From Neoechinorhynchus agilis (Eukaryota; Acanthocephala), in assembly GCA_051530055.1 (NCBI GenBank), contig CM121343.1:1736001-1800000 (forward strand): a stretch of 64,000 bases of DNA, in the 5' to 3' direction. A program made the position numbers and the translations under genes. The notes beneath the pieces are model-generated. The model had not been told where the DNA came from. It searched no databases and worked only from the letters and a program-made list of their open reading frames with translations. Positions 27,200 to 38,050 of the stretch are shown here, piece after piece. The first letter of the stretch is position 1, and every line of letters starts with the position of its first letter.

Positions 27200-29799
27200 A
27201 TGAAGTATATAGTCGTTTGTGGAGCTGTAATCAGCGGATTGGGGAAAGGTGTCATCATTTCAAGCATTGGGTTAATATTGAAATCTTACGGTTACCGAAT
27301 AACCGCAATCAAAATTGATCCCTATATTAATATAGACGCTGGTACATTTTCGCCATACGAACACGGTGAGGTGTTTGTGCTCAATGATGGTTCAGAAGTC
27401 GACCTTGACCTCGGCAATTATGAACGATTTCTCGATTTGGAACTAAGTTCAATCAATAACATAACTACTGGTAAAATATACAAAAACGTAATCGAACGTG
27501 AACGCAAAGGTGATTATCTTGGGAAGACCGTACAAGTGATTCCTCATATTACTGATGCAATTCAGAGTTGGATTGCACATGCGAGTGAAATTCCGTGTGA
27601 TGAATCAGGCGACATTATGCCCGACATTTGCCTAATTGAGTTAGGTGGCACCACTGGCGATATAGAGAGTATGCCATTCATCGAAGCCTTGCGCCAGTAT
27701 CAAGGAAGAGTGGGTAGATGCAATTTCTGTATTATAATGGTCAGTCTATTGCCTTACTTAAAGACAACCGGTGAGGCAAAGACAAAACCTACTCAAGAAG
27801 CTATAAGGATTATTCGGGGCCTTGGCTTAGCTCCAGATATTATAATCGCCCGTTGTGAGGTCGGAATTAGTCGGGATATTAATCAAAAAATTTCCATGTT
27901 CTGCGACGTACCCCTCGATTGCGTTGTTTGCGTGCCTGATCAAAAGAATATTTTTCAAGTACCACTGCTTCTCGAAGAAAATTTCAAGATTTCATCGAAA
28001 ATATTGAAAAGGCTTCATATGCCTGTTCAAGCCAACATCAAAAATGGTCCACAAAGCTTTGAAAAGTGGCATGAATTGGTCAGACGAACTGAAGGGATCG
28101 AAAACATGAAAAGCGTAACAATAGGACTGGTTGGTAAATACACCGAATTTCGAGATGCCTACACAAGTGTCATCAAAGCTTTAGAACATGCATCTATCCT
28201 GTGTTCACGGAAATTAATCTCGAGGTTCCCTGACACAATTTTATTGAGGGAGACCCACACTTTGATTTATTGTATTTTGACATTGAAGGATTTCAGAGTT
28301 CTTGGCGATTAAGCACAATTGTGTTTTCTCTGATAAAGGTCCCAATACATTTCTAAAACTTTTGTTTTCTGTAATTGAAGAACGATTCAGTGAATAACGA
28401 TATCTATTTATATTTTGTATATTTTTGGTGAAAATACTCCCGGTAATAGCATATTTGATTTATTTGAGATATTTCGAAGGAGGTGACCTCGCCTCGTCAG
28501 TCATCTAAAAATATGTTTTTCATATTCAGGTTTTAAGGGGATCGCCAAACCTGAGGTTCGGGGACAATTATCCGTTCTGGCCCCTGTGCTTTTCACCAAA
28601 ATTATACTTTGACTAGCCCAAAAGATTTTCTATCGATGATTTATATTTTGCTTTCCCAACGAATTGAATATCTTACACAATCGCAAGTTTGCCACTTGAA
28701 ATAACTGTTTAAATCATTGCCTTTTTTCGGAAATCATCATTTTACATATACAAAACAATGCTCACATACGCATCAAAAGGCTTAAGTCGTAGGAGACCCT
28801 CATATCGTTCATTCCACCCTACGAATAATAGAAAATCCACCTGAATTACACACTTTTATATGAACTGATGTAAAGGGGTTTTCAATATCAGTTTCTTGAT
28901 GCAGGTTCTGAGTTAGCCACCTCGAAATCACGGGTCTTATGAGCTGCCAAATGCAGCAACTAACGTGAAATCGGATGTTGATGTAGGCAGGTTTTGGAGG
29001 CGGCGTGAATCGTCGTTGCATGTAGGATTCCTGACCTTTTCGCTTTCAAAGGGTGTCTTGAATCTCAGGAACAGACTTGATAATGATCAAATCTACGGAA
29101 CTTGAAGAATCGAATTGTGGTAACGCTTGGAAAATGTTGCAATCATGTGACGGAATAATAGTTCCCGGCGGTTTTGGATCGCGCGGGATAGAAGGAAAGA
29201 TTCTTGCCATTGAGCACGCCAGATTGAAAAAAGTCCCATTCTTAGGAATATGTCTTGGATTCCAATGTGCTGTTATAGAGTACTGTAGAAATGTTTTAAA
29301 TATGAAATCAGCTAATACCACGGAAATCGATCCTAATTGTGGCGATCCAGTAATCATTGAGATGCCCGAACATAATCCGGAGGTGAAGGGAGCGACTATG
29401 CGTTTGGGACGTAAGACCTCACAATTTATAGTTGCAGATTCAATCAGTCAGAATCTGTACATGAAATCACATTTTCTCGTAGAAGGAAAGTACATTGAAG
29501 AAAGACACCGCCACCGATATGAGGTGAATCCAGAGTATATTGAACGTATTCACGACGCCGGAATGAAATTTGTAGCTGCTAGTTTAGACAAAAAACGAAT
29601 GGAAATTCTTGAGCTAGAGAAACACCGGCATCCTTATTTCATAGCGACACAGTTCCATCCGGAATATTTGAGCAGACCAATTAAGCCTTCTCCACTATAC
29701 GCCGGTTTTATTGCCCATTCAACACAAATGTCAACTAAGAAACTTCATTTCAACTACTCTGACATTAACTTACATAATAACTTGGAAAGTTTATCTTGA
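27200..29799 (+). CDS. CTPS: CTP synthase
   Basis: CTP synthase makes CTP from UTP, ATP and glutamine in the cytosol. The N-terminal synthetase domain starts at the ATG with CGAVISGLGKGVIISSIG (the ATP loop), then KIDPYINIDAGTFSPYEHGE, ELGGTTGDIES and KTKPTQ. The C-terminal glutamine amidotransferase domain has VPGGFG, the nucleophile elbow GICLGFQ (Cys) and FHPEYLSRP (His, Glu). Both activities therefore look intact. The first coding block runs from 27200 to about 28220-28237 and the second from about 29069 to 29799. The junction is unresolved: the best donor and acceptor I see do not match in phase, so a small exon in the interval may be missing. The intron contains a Penelope-end insertion. 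GTTTATTTTAG lies 8 nt before the ATG, only 72 nt after GFM2. AATAAA follows at 29824. Confidence 0.92.
28425..28600. mobile_element. Penelope-type end fragment in CTP synthase intron
   Basis: The sequence from GGTGAAAATACTCCCGGTAA onward matches, in inverse orientation, the right end of the Penelope-like element at 7640-7735, and the following part (CCTGAGGTTCGGGG) matches its other end at about 6250-6300. It is a solo end or internally deleted copy with no coding part. It carries the best hammerhead-like fold of the window. Confidence 0.7.
28459..28511 (-). ncRNA. Candidate hammerhead ribozyme (Penelope type)
   Basis: Read on the minus strand: CTGACGA (core, CUGANGA consensus), an 18-nt stem II segment with outer G-C and G-U pairs and inner GAGG/CCTC, then GAA, then ATAT (a 2-bp stem III with no loop) and C as the cleavage nucleotide (AUC, an allowed NUH). 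The flanks pair as stem I: three base pairs next to the core, a 2x2 internal loop, then four more. A palindromic two-pair stem III is the known feature of hammerheads in Penelope-like elements, which are thought to act as dimers. Activity is inferred only from the pattern. Confidence 0.5.
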
Positions 29800-30136
29800 C
29801 CGCAGCTCAGATATGAATTGGTAAATAAATCGTCAATTTCTATTAGTTTTGACCGCTATGATCGACGACGATATTTCTTCGTACAGCGATGGTAATCAAA
29901 GATTAATAAAGATAAGTTTAAAACGATCAGTTTATACCAATTTCTCTTTACCTCACTTCTTTAAATCTGTTAAAAAAGAAAATATATTTTTTGCAAATTT
30001 GTTCTGGTTCCTCTTCTTTCTTCATTAATAGAACGTGTTATTATTATAACCAATTGCGCCGAGTTTAAAGCTAATTTTTTAATAGTTTGGGACTCACCAA
30101 TGGTAGCGAGAATTCATAACTCTTTAATTTCAGATT
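29800..30136. other. Intergenic, no gene seen
   Basis: AT-rich 3' flank of the CTP synthase gene, with AATAAA at 29824-29829. Nothing else is recognised. Confidence 0.5.
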
Positions 30137-30680
30137 CTTGTTACCTGGTGAACCGAACTCGATTGGCGGCAGTCTCTACAAGAGAATCGGGTGCTTGGCT
30201 CAACGCTATCCAAATCGGTCCCTGAGACTTGGGTACCGATGTGCACATCTCATCGCTGCCGTTGCGGAGCGACCGTGGAACCGTCGGGACGCCATGGTCT
30301 CGTCTGTCGGCAATCAGGTGGAAGGTACTCACGACACGCCGAAGTCAACGCAATTCTTAGACATGCCCTGAATACTGTGAATGCGGCCAACATCCTAGAG
30401 CCGAGAAATCTTTGCCGACTCGATAGCCGTAGACCGGACGGTGTCACAGTATTCTCGTGGCGAGAAGGAAAATGTTTTCTTTGGGACGCCACGCTGGAAG
30501 CCAGCAACATAAAATTCGCCGCCATTAAACCAGAGGGAGCAGCAACCGCCGCTTAGGAACGCAAAATACAGGGGCCTGAGTCGAAATCATTATTTTGTTC
30601 CCTTTATCGTCGAGACGCTCGGGCAGGAACTGGTCAAGATCCAGAGCGGTGGTGTCGTCAATTGGGCGTCTATACGATTT
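30137..30680 (+). mobile_element. Retroelement 3' remnant (Cys/His plus RPDG domain), copy 1
   Basis: The plus strand encodes a Cys/His-rich segment (CRCGATVEPSGRHGLVC) followed by LEPRNLCRLDSRRPDGVTVF and KCFLWDAT. This arrangement is common behind reverse transcriptases of invertebrate mobile elements, and the RPDG...WD.T pattern resembles a PD-(D/E)XK-type nuclease. Only the C-terminal end is present. I do not assign the element class. It ends in the tail repeat (CCAGAGCGGTGGTGTCG) near 30635-30655. Confidence 0.65.
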
Positions 30681-31392
30681 AGCCAGGGAGAACTAATGCT
30701 TATTGACCAGATTTAGTTTTTCCTCGCGAAGGCTCTTTTTTAAAAGAGAAACGCCTAAGTCATTCACATATTTTTTTATTCGTAGTTTTAGCATATTCGA
30801 GTTTTGTTGCAAAACCCAAAACTCTAATTCATGCAAAAGCTTTTTTGTTCATCCCCCGCACCCCCGGGCACGTATTGTTTTATTATTTAAAAACATTTTT
30901 AAATTTACGATGCTCTCGACACACTGGAAGCACTATAGAATGTCTTTAGTAATACTTTTTGAATCAATGTTTTGTCGATAAAATTTCTAGGAGTCATAAA
31001 ATTAGAGTTACCCAGAAAACACGAAAATGTCCGTCATTTGACGTCTCAAAATAGTCAAACTGTAAACTGTTGGAGAGGGAAAAGATTATTCAAGGTAGCG
31101 AGAGTTATAAAGGCGTTGAAAGTCTATTCCTTAATATACCTTCAATCCCCTCAAAATCGTAACTTTTGCCTCCCTTAACTTGCATCGGATGCATGCAAAG
31201 TGCTTTCGAGATGTTGCTTAAGTTTAAATTTTAACGGCAGTGTGAGAACCTGAGTTAATTCTCAAAAGACGTCAAATTGCCACCAGGAGAGATGAGGGCA
31301 TTAGAATGCGAAGCAAGCAAGTTTGTCCTTTTATCCAGCTAAGACTCACACACTTTCTCCTCAACTAAGGACGACCCTTTAATTATTTCCAA
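30681..31392. other. Intergenic, no gene seen
   Basis: AT-rich sequence without recognisable exon, repeat family or RNA gene. Confidence 0.4.
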
Positions 31393-32301
31393 TCAATTAT
31401 GCTGGATGCGTAATCTGCCATGATCAAATGCCTGCACGAATTTCGCGGCTTGGATCCAGCCTGCATATTCTCCCCAAATCTTCCTATAATGCGCAGAGAT
31501 AATATCGTAGCTCTTGTTCGTTAAACTCCTAGGAACTTTCAACGACTTGAAAGTATCTTCTGCATACTTGCGCATGTGAGTGTCGATGGGTACAACGTGC
31601 CACTTCCTCATGCTCATCAGGAGAATGCAATCAGCTACCTATGTGATTTTTAGAGGGTATTCTTAAGCGATTCGACTAACTTTAAGCCCGACTCCAGGAA
31701 TTTTCAGCAGTTGTCGTCGTGCATCCTCATGATTCATTTCACTAACTTCCTCCAGGAATTTTCTATCAGGCGGACACTGCTTATTGAGACACCAATCACG
31801 TAGTGTCCGTTTTTCTACCGCCTCGGTTGTATATATAGCGAGCAGCGTTGTTAATAAGTTTAGCTCTGTAGCCAAACGAGTGCTTTTTTAATCCAGGGAT
31901 TACATCAGGCCGGGATAATCTCTCTAGAGAGAAATGTATCATCGGCTAAGAATTGAAAACTAACCGATTTCTGGGAAATTGTGCAACTTAAAGGACTGTA
32001 AATCTCCTGGAAAAGTAATACAGCCATCTCCGTACTCGGAGCATAAAGTGTTTACCATTCGTCGAATACGTTTCGCGTTGTTGTTAGCAGAACAAATAAA
32101 AGTGAAAACGCATTCAACTGGGTCCGTGGACAATACCCGTACTCCATACTGGACGCATTTCTCACAATCGACGGAAACATCAAGACTAAGATAGTGGCAC
32201 AGATTATTTTCGCACGATTTAGCTTCAAGTGACTTAATTAATAGCTTGTTCATTGTATTTAATTTGATAGAAGTTCCAAAAAGAAACACTGATAATCTCA
32301 T
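31393..32301 (-). pseudogene. OGG1: OGG1-like 8-oxoguanine glycosylase, partial and frame-disrupted
   Basis: OGG1 removes 8-oxoguanine from DNA. Three minus-strand exons are visible: up to 31965 (YLSLDVSVD, DPVECVFTFICSANNN), 31923-31681 (ERLSRPDVIPGLKKHSFGYR, then KIPGVGLK) and 31638-31393 (VADCILLM, VPIDTHM, WGEYAGWIQAAKF), with 41- and 42-nt introns in phase. The helix-hairpin-helix and both catalytic residues are kept: the Lys in GVGLKVADC and the Asp in PIDTH. Two oddities argue for a broken or mis-assembled gene. The N-terminal domain of about 100 residues is missing upstream, and within exon 2 the frame changes at a TATATATA run near 31830-31837, where one TA unit fewer than expected would explain it. 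It may be a recent pseudogene or a sequencing error plus missed exons. Confidence 0.75.
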
Positions 32302-32497
32302 CGACCTTTTACAAGTTTAAAACCATTGGAGCAGCAATAAAACCGTACTCAGAAAATCATAAGTATTTTTCTTATCGTTCTTTTTGATAATCAAGACCGC
32401 AAATGTCTGTTGTATTTACGTTTTACAGTAACGATAGGTGCCGGACGCATGCTTGAGAAAAGTTTAATGCTAGCGATTGTTGTCCGAAATAAACCAC

Positions 32498-32725
32498 CAC
32501 CTCGGATTTGAATTCACTGATTTATTGCCGATATTTCACGTCGGATAATTCTGACATTTTCCTAAGATCTGTCATTGTTAAAGTGTTAAATTCGCACTTG
32601 AGCGTCTCACTTTTAAAAATGACAAACCTTGGAAAAATGTCGGAATTATCAGACGTGAAATATCGGGGAAATAAATTAGTGAATTTAAATCCGGGGTGGC
32701 AAAACTACCAAAAGAAAGTATATTT
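32498..32725. repeat. Foldback element
   Basis: Inverted arms share ATTCACTGATTTATT/AATAAATTAGTGAAT and continue inward through GATATTTCACGTC/GACGTGAAATATC to CTGACATTTT/AAAATGTCGG. The family matches 24492-24678. The arms contain GAAATATCGG, the 3' half of the hammerhead-like core seen in satellites B and C. Confidence 0.75.
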
Positions 32726-33540
32726 TCCCCTGAAGATAATAATCCAAGAAACCTAGTACCGTTGCAACCGTCTTTCAAACGATGCTCACCGAACCATATA
32801 CTCAATCAGGTTCGACAAGACCGACGTCCACCGTATCGAAAATTCCATCGACTGATAAAAGAGTCGATATTTATATTGAAATGGAAAAACACGATGGAAG
32901 GGAACAATGCAAAAGTTTCCCTCCAATTACCTGTAGTTGGCCTAAATGCACACAAGGAAGTTGGTCTTCGTCTACGGGGTTGACGATCCCGGGTTCCCGA
33001 GTAGAGTTTGAACACCCCTATCCGGATTCTCAGATACCTCCTGAGGAGGCGGGACTCATCAGTGAGTTTCCTTCCTTCAGAGGTATGTATGAGATCGGTG
33101 TGGCGTCATACCAAAAAAACCGAGGACGGAATGTAATAATCTGATTCAAAAGACCCGGCTTGCCAGGAACATTTAAGAATGAATTGATAAAATGACTCTG
33201 ATTCAATCAGTCGAAGTTAATCCGCTCCTCTCGGGTGTCGACAAGCGACCTAAATAACAACAAAAAATAGTAAATTACTCCCTCGCAATCCAACGAGGAA
33301 ATGCGGTCAGCGTCCGGGGGACGATTTAATCTAAAAGAGTAGAATATTAACTTAAGAAAGAGATTTTCGAATTACGAAATAGAAATAATCTACGAAATAA
33401 AATTTTTTTTATAGTTTATTCAAAGAAAAAACGGTCACTTATGCATATTATCTTATGAAACACAGCTAATAAAGCAATTAAAAAAATTAATAAGAAAAAT
33501 AATTTATAGATTCTTTGAACGATTTTGCGTGTGTTCGCGT
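32726..33540 (-). repeat. SINE-like fragment and dispersed repeats
   Basis: At about 32995-33110 the minus strand matches the body of the tRNA-derived SINE at 55900-55975 (GGAAACTCACTGATGAGTCC, then the CCTCC/GGAGG hairpin). At 33190-33270 the minus strand matches 57600-57700 (TTAGGTCGCTTGTCGACACC). No gene is recognised; open frames across 32696-33144 reflect the repeats. Confidence 0.55.
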
Positions 33541-34430
33541 AAATGAACAGACTACTGGAAACCAAACATTGTGTACTCTATGTATTGTTCCGATGTTCGG
33601 GTGACCAAATATGCCAAACCGTTAGCAATTGGACCAACAAAGCGTTCGTCGTCCAACTCAGTCCATCTAAAAGTTCACAAGTAGTCGGTGGAACCGTAAT
33701 GCGATCAAACTACCTGAATGTTTGTCCTCCAAGTAAAGTTCGTCTCAGATCAAGAGAATCCGATCCTATTAGCAATGTCCCCTTCAACATATCTTAATGC
33801 GGAATTTGTAGAAGTGTTTGAAAAGCACCCACTAATTATTAATATGCCGGCTTAGACTGGCAAAATCACCGCAGCGTGCCATTTAAAGGCTCCGGTTCTT
33901 TCTTCTTAAAGTATTGATGTTTGTATACAAATCCCTTGACAATTCGGAGCACTATCGAATCACCTACGATAACTACAAATCGCTCAAGTACCTTTCGTCT
34001 CACCAACGTTACCATTCTGTCGATTTTACAAAGTTCTTGTAATCAAACGGTGCTGGTTCTAAAATCATTCACTTTCTGGATATAGTTCTACAGCAACCAA
34101 AGATACCCCTTTCTTATAGTCATCTTTTAAACCATTGACAACGGCTTTCGGTGTGGGAAATTCCTCAGTTTTATAAACTCTGCGGATTTTATCCCATTCT
34201 AAGATGGGTTTTAATACCTCAACCTTCGAATCCAGCAAAGCGCGTCAATGCGTAACTTGGAAACTGTCGCTTTCGACCTCAAGTGAACCTCATTTGAGTC
34301 TTGTACCGCCTGGGATCTGAAAAGGTGTCCGGATGTTTTACACTTCTCATAGTTGATGTTCGGATGAACGATGCTTTCCATCACATCTCATTCCAGTTTA
34401 TATCTAAAAATTAACAGACCGAAAAGCAAA
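33541..34430 (-). pseudogene. Decayed coding remnant, family unknown
   Basis: The minus strand has several exon-like stretches with protein-like composition. The clearest, about 34211-34065, reads KPILEWDKIRRVYKTEEF and continues through AVVNGLKDDYKKGVSLVAVE; another near 34000-33850 reads RFVVIVGDSIVLRIVKGFVY. They are in different frames, separated by stops, with no convincing introns. I do not recognise the family. It may be a dead host gene or a mobile-element remnant. Confidence 0.3.
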
Positions 34431-34559
34431 AATTTACAATTAAAAGTAAATAAAAACGATCACAGATATTTCACTTAGTATTGTAAGGATAAAATTTAAG
34501 TGTTTGACGATCGAACTGTTCATGTCTTTTTTGTGGCGGAGCAAATAAAACACTCAAAT

Positions 34560-34735
34560 AACCTTGATAAAGGCACGAGATTGTGCCGAAATATCCGACC
34601 TAATAAATTACTTCTACTTTTTCCGCCATAAAAAGGATAAAAAATCCTTCGGAATAATCGAATTACATATTTTATTGGAAATATTTCACGAGTTAAGCTC
34701 GCCTCATCAGTCATTCTAAATTAATCTGTTAAGCC
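34560..34735. repeat. Single-copy relatives of satellite B/C core and of a Penelope end
   Basis: 34565-34602 (+) matches the core of satellites B and C (GGCACGAGATTGTGCCGAAA preceded by TTGATAAA). 34670-34725 (-) matches the Penelope-type end and reads CTGATGA, then a hairpin (CGAG/CTCG), then GAAATATT. So both variants of the hammerhead-like module lie within 150 bp. Confidence 0.7.
34680..34721 (-). ncRNA. Hammerhead-like motif with exact CUGAUGA box
   Basis: On the minus strand CTGATGA is followed by GGCGAGCTTAACTCGT (stem CGAG/CTCG plus a G-U pair) and GAAATATT. Stem I has two pairs next to the core and three more further out. One extra G lies between the core and stem II, and the nucleotide at the cleavage position would be U, so activity is less likely than at 28459-28511. 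Confidence 0.35.
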
Positions 34736-35269
34736 CCGAAATGTTCTCATCACAATTCTAGTTCAAGTAATGATTGAAATCACCAGGAAGATATTCTCTG
34801 CGTAATGATGCAAAATATCTCCAAACCACAACCAAGTATATTTGAGAATTTTTGAAAATCAGACCATTGTATCGATTTTCAAGTAGTGAGTAATGAGATA
34901 GTGTGCTTCAAAAAATCATATGAATAACAGTGGACTTTAGAGTAACCACAGAAATCGTTTTCGGTAAAGAAATCTCATTTTCTCTTAATTTTATCGCAAA
35001 TCTAAATACAATAGTAACACGCTTATTGTTAAAAATACAAAGAATAGGAGGACCCATGTACCTTTGGGTCCTCATAAGTATTCGAGCTCACAATTGTTTA
35101 AAAAAGGCGTGTCTGTTAGGATGGGAATATCTAGGCGGAGGGATGTCCATTCGGACGAGAATATCGAATTGGGGGATGCCCGTTCGTTTGAGAATATCCA
35201 GTTGTGTTTGGGAATTGGTGGTTATTGTTTGCAGAAGCGCTTGTAAGGTTGGTTTTCCCTCAAGTTCAT
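34736..35269. other. Intergenic, probable LINE 3' flank
   Basis: No gene recognised. A short hairpin (GGACCCATGTACCTTTGGGTCC, described here by position 35049-35070) resembles one at about 42495-42516. Confidence 0.35.
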
Positions 35270-36018
35270 TTCAAGTTATGATATCCGAGAAGATTGGGAA
35301 GCATGGAAAAAGGAGTGTAAGTATAGGGAGGTGCGAAGTCGAAGGGGGATGAAACGAATTAGGATTACGAGTGTTGTTCTCGTGTGAAAAGGGAGCGATA
35401 TGTGGAAGATATTGTGGTGGTAGGGCTGAGAGGCGTTTTGATTGTTTTATGAAAATAGCATCAAGGCATTCGGTGAGAGGGGGAAAGTAAGTTGTGCAAA
35501 TTTTAGATGCTATTTTATGAAGAATTCCAAGACGACGGATTTGAGATTTGGAAAGGTTGTAGAAGACGGGATAACCGTAGGTGAGGGAGGGTAAAATAAA
35601 GCAGAAGCAAAATTTGGATAGATCGGGTGAAGGGATTCCTAAATGTCCGAGGCGCTTGAGTAGAGAAATTTTAAAATTGTTGTGCTTGAGGGACAGAGTG
35701 ATATGCGAGTCCCATTTTAAATTTGATTGAAATTGGATAACCAGAATTCTCACGGAGGTTACTCGTTGGATGTCGTTTATAAGCTCAGGGGATAATGTGG
35801 GGTTGCGGGAGAGAGCGGATCATTTCGAAGCATTTAGAGAAATTCAGGTGGAGTTTGTGATTGGTGTAGGAGAGGGAGAGTGGTGAATGGGTGATGATGG
35901 TGATATCGCTGGCGTACGGGAAGAGTTTAAAGTGAGAAGAGAGAGGTTTTATGTCGTTTAGAAAAATATTAAATAGACGTGGTGACAGCACAGTGTTGAC
36001 AGCACAAGTTGCAATCAC
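35270..36018 (-). mobile_element. LINE reverse transcriptase remnant
   Basis: The minus strand carries the RT palm segment (VLSPRLFNIFLNDI, then a degenerate form of the YADD box, PYASDITII) at about 36018-35785 and the downstream thumb region (NLKWDSHI, LLKRLGHLG, LPSLTYGYPVF, RRLGILHKIASKI) at 35753-35271. This is the C-terminal half of a Jockey/CR1-like LINE ORF2. The two blocks are in different frames, the second Asp context of the active box is changed, and the 5' part is missing, so it is a dead 5'-truncated copy. Confidence 0.75.
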
Positions 36019-38050
36019 TGAAACCTTTTGAAAAAATCAGACTCCGCATTTCATCGTAAGTGGCTTCAAATACCATAGGTTTTGTATGATTGGTTATGTG
36101 GATTCTATTTATTTTCGATATTATCTATATCTTTAGTTTACCGATTGATAAAAAGAGTTTATAAACATTCGAATATCTATTGCAACCGGAGTTTCCATTT
36201 GATTTAATTTCTTTTCCATTTCTGCAAACGATCTTGTGACAAAGAGGACACATTGTTGTTCTACCGGCCATTATATTAAAGGGGAGGATTAGTAGAGGTG
36301 CTCAAGTATGGCATGCAAAGATCGTTTGAGAACACAAATCCGCATATTTCCTCCATGAGCGAGTGTCTGTCTTTTGTACGCATTGAGAATTTGTTTAATA
36401 TCTGCATTTTTAATATATAAACACGTTTTATTCAAGAGAAGAAGCACAAGTCACTGCCAATGAACCTTGTACTAAATTGAATTTGGTCGGTTAGGTTGCA
36501 GTTGTTTCCTCATATTCCTATATCAGTATCTAGATATCGCACTTTCAATGCCATTCAGTATTAGTGTTCCTTCAACCGATTTCACTACGATCAATCTTAA
36601 ATGTTCATGGTGGTCGCAAATTAGACGAGAAGCTACAATTGAAGCTACGCATGGATCATAGAAGTGTTCGACATGCAACGTCAACTTTGTCAATTGCTAA
36701 TTTCCTTGAACGAAACCATTATACTAATCGCATTTGTCTTTAAGGTATATTCGATTGATTGAGGTTGTGCAGTAGACCGATTATTTTTATTAATGATAGA
36801 ATAGCTTGAAGCGCAAAAACGAAATTTTGTACAAAAGTAATTCGAACGTGATTCGCTTTAATTAAGAAAATCTTTGGTGGCCAAAGGTCGATCAAAGAAA
36901 CGATATAGGAAGTCGTTGCGATTGTCACAAATCCAACCCAGCATCCTCGTAGTGACACCTAGGAAACGCTAAAGTTAGGGACTACATCGCAGAGTAATGT
37001 CTGTTGAGATATCATGGGCCCTTCGCCGTTTCGGTTGCCAGGTAGGTCTGTTAAGAACCCTGAACATTAGTAGGCAAAAGGGGCGGCACTAGTGTAAGTC
37101 CTCAATGGCGATCTAGAATTATCGGAGGCGGTAAAACGGCGGACCCCGACAGACTAAGACTCAAGTGACCGCTTCTACCGTCAATCCTGACCATTGTCTC
37201 AAATTCTAGTTTTGCCATGGACCATGTGAGACCAAGCAATTGGAATTAAGATCACGCTACCAAATCTAGGGCCCTTATCCACTGTTCTTTTTATGAATGG
37301 AAAGCAATATAATAAATCAAAATAGAGCTAGGACACTCCCCGTAGGATGGATCGACCAACGAAGACGGCTAAGCAAGATAAAACTATAAACTGACGAAAC
37401 ATCATGTCCCGCTTAATTTCTCAGGGTAAAATATCTAAACTCTTCTGGGCAAGAAGGACACGGAACGTCCAATTCAAAGAACTGTAATTGTGGGAAAATA
37501 GCTCCAGAGACGTGGCACTGACATAAAGGAAAGGAGAAAGAGTTGAGAATCCATTTTGTAGGACTCGCCGTGATCTTTTTAGCAATCTCCCAGGCAAAAA
37601 CTGACATATATCCCAAAACCCGACAAAATCCTGCTTTTTTCCAACTGAAATTCAGATTTAAAAAGACTTGGATGCAGCCTAAATCAAAGCACTGGTTCCA
37701 AATTGAATTCGTAATCACAAAACAAACACAACTTGCAAGATGACTGGAGAAATTGACGAACTGTCTTTCTCGAAGCTGAAACTCTAACTGAAGATGAAGC
37801 CGAGGTACCCGACGACGGATCCACCCAAAAGATGGAACATCGCAAAAATTAACGAATCAACGACAACATAAGCCTTCCAAACGGATATTAACCAACATTT
37901 TCAGAATTCCAACAAGCCAAAACATTCTTTTTTTCCACTGTCAAATCTCTAATTTCAAATTAGAAGAAATAGAGTTGATCGCTGTTGTAAATTGACATAA
38001 AGAAAATATCGATAGAATATTTGAAATTCGGGTGGTGGTTTGATATATTG
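36019..38050. other. Intergenic, no gene seen
   Basis: No exon with recognisable motifs. The segment 36960-37400 is richer in G+C than its neighbours but has no long frame or RNA signature that I can identify. Open frames at 36740-36958 and 37413-37743 have no family features. Confidence 0.4.

Noticed and set aside
31960-32194. Plus-strand frame opposite OGG1
   Set aside because: The minus strand carries recognisable OGG1 motifs with introns in phase; the plus frame is a shadow.
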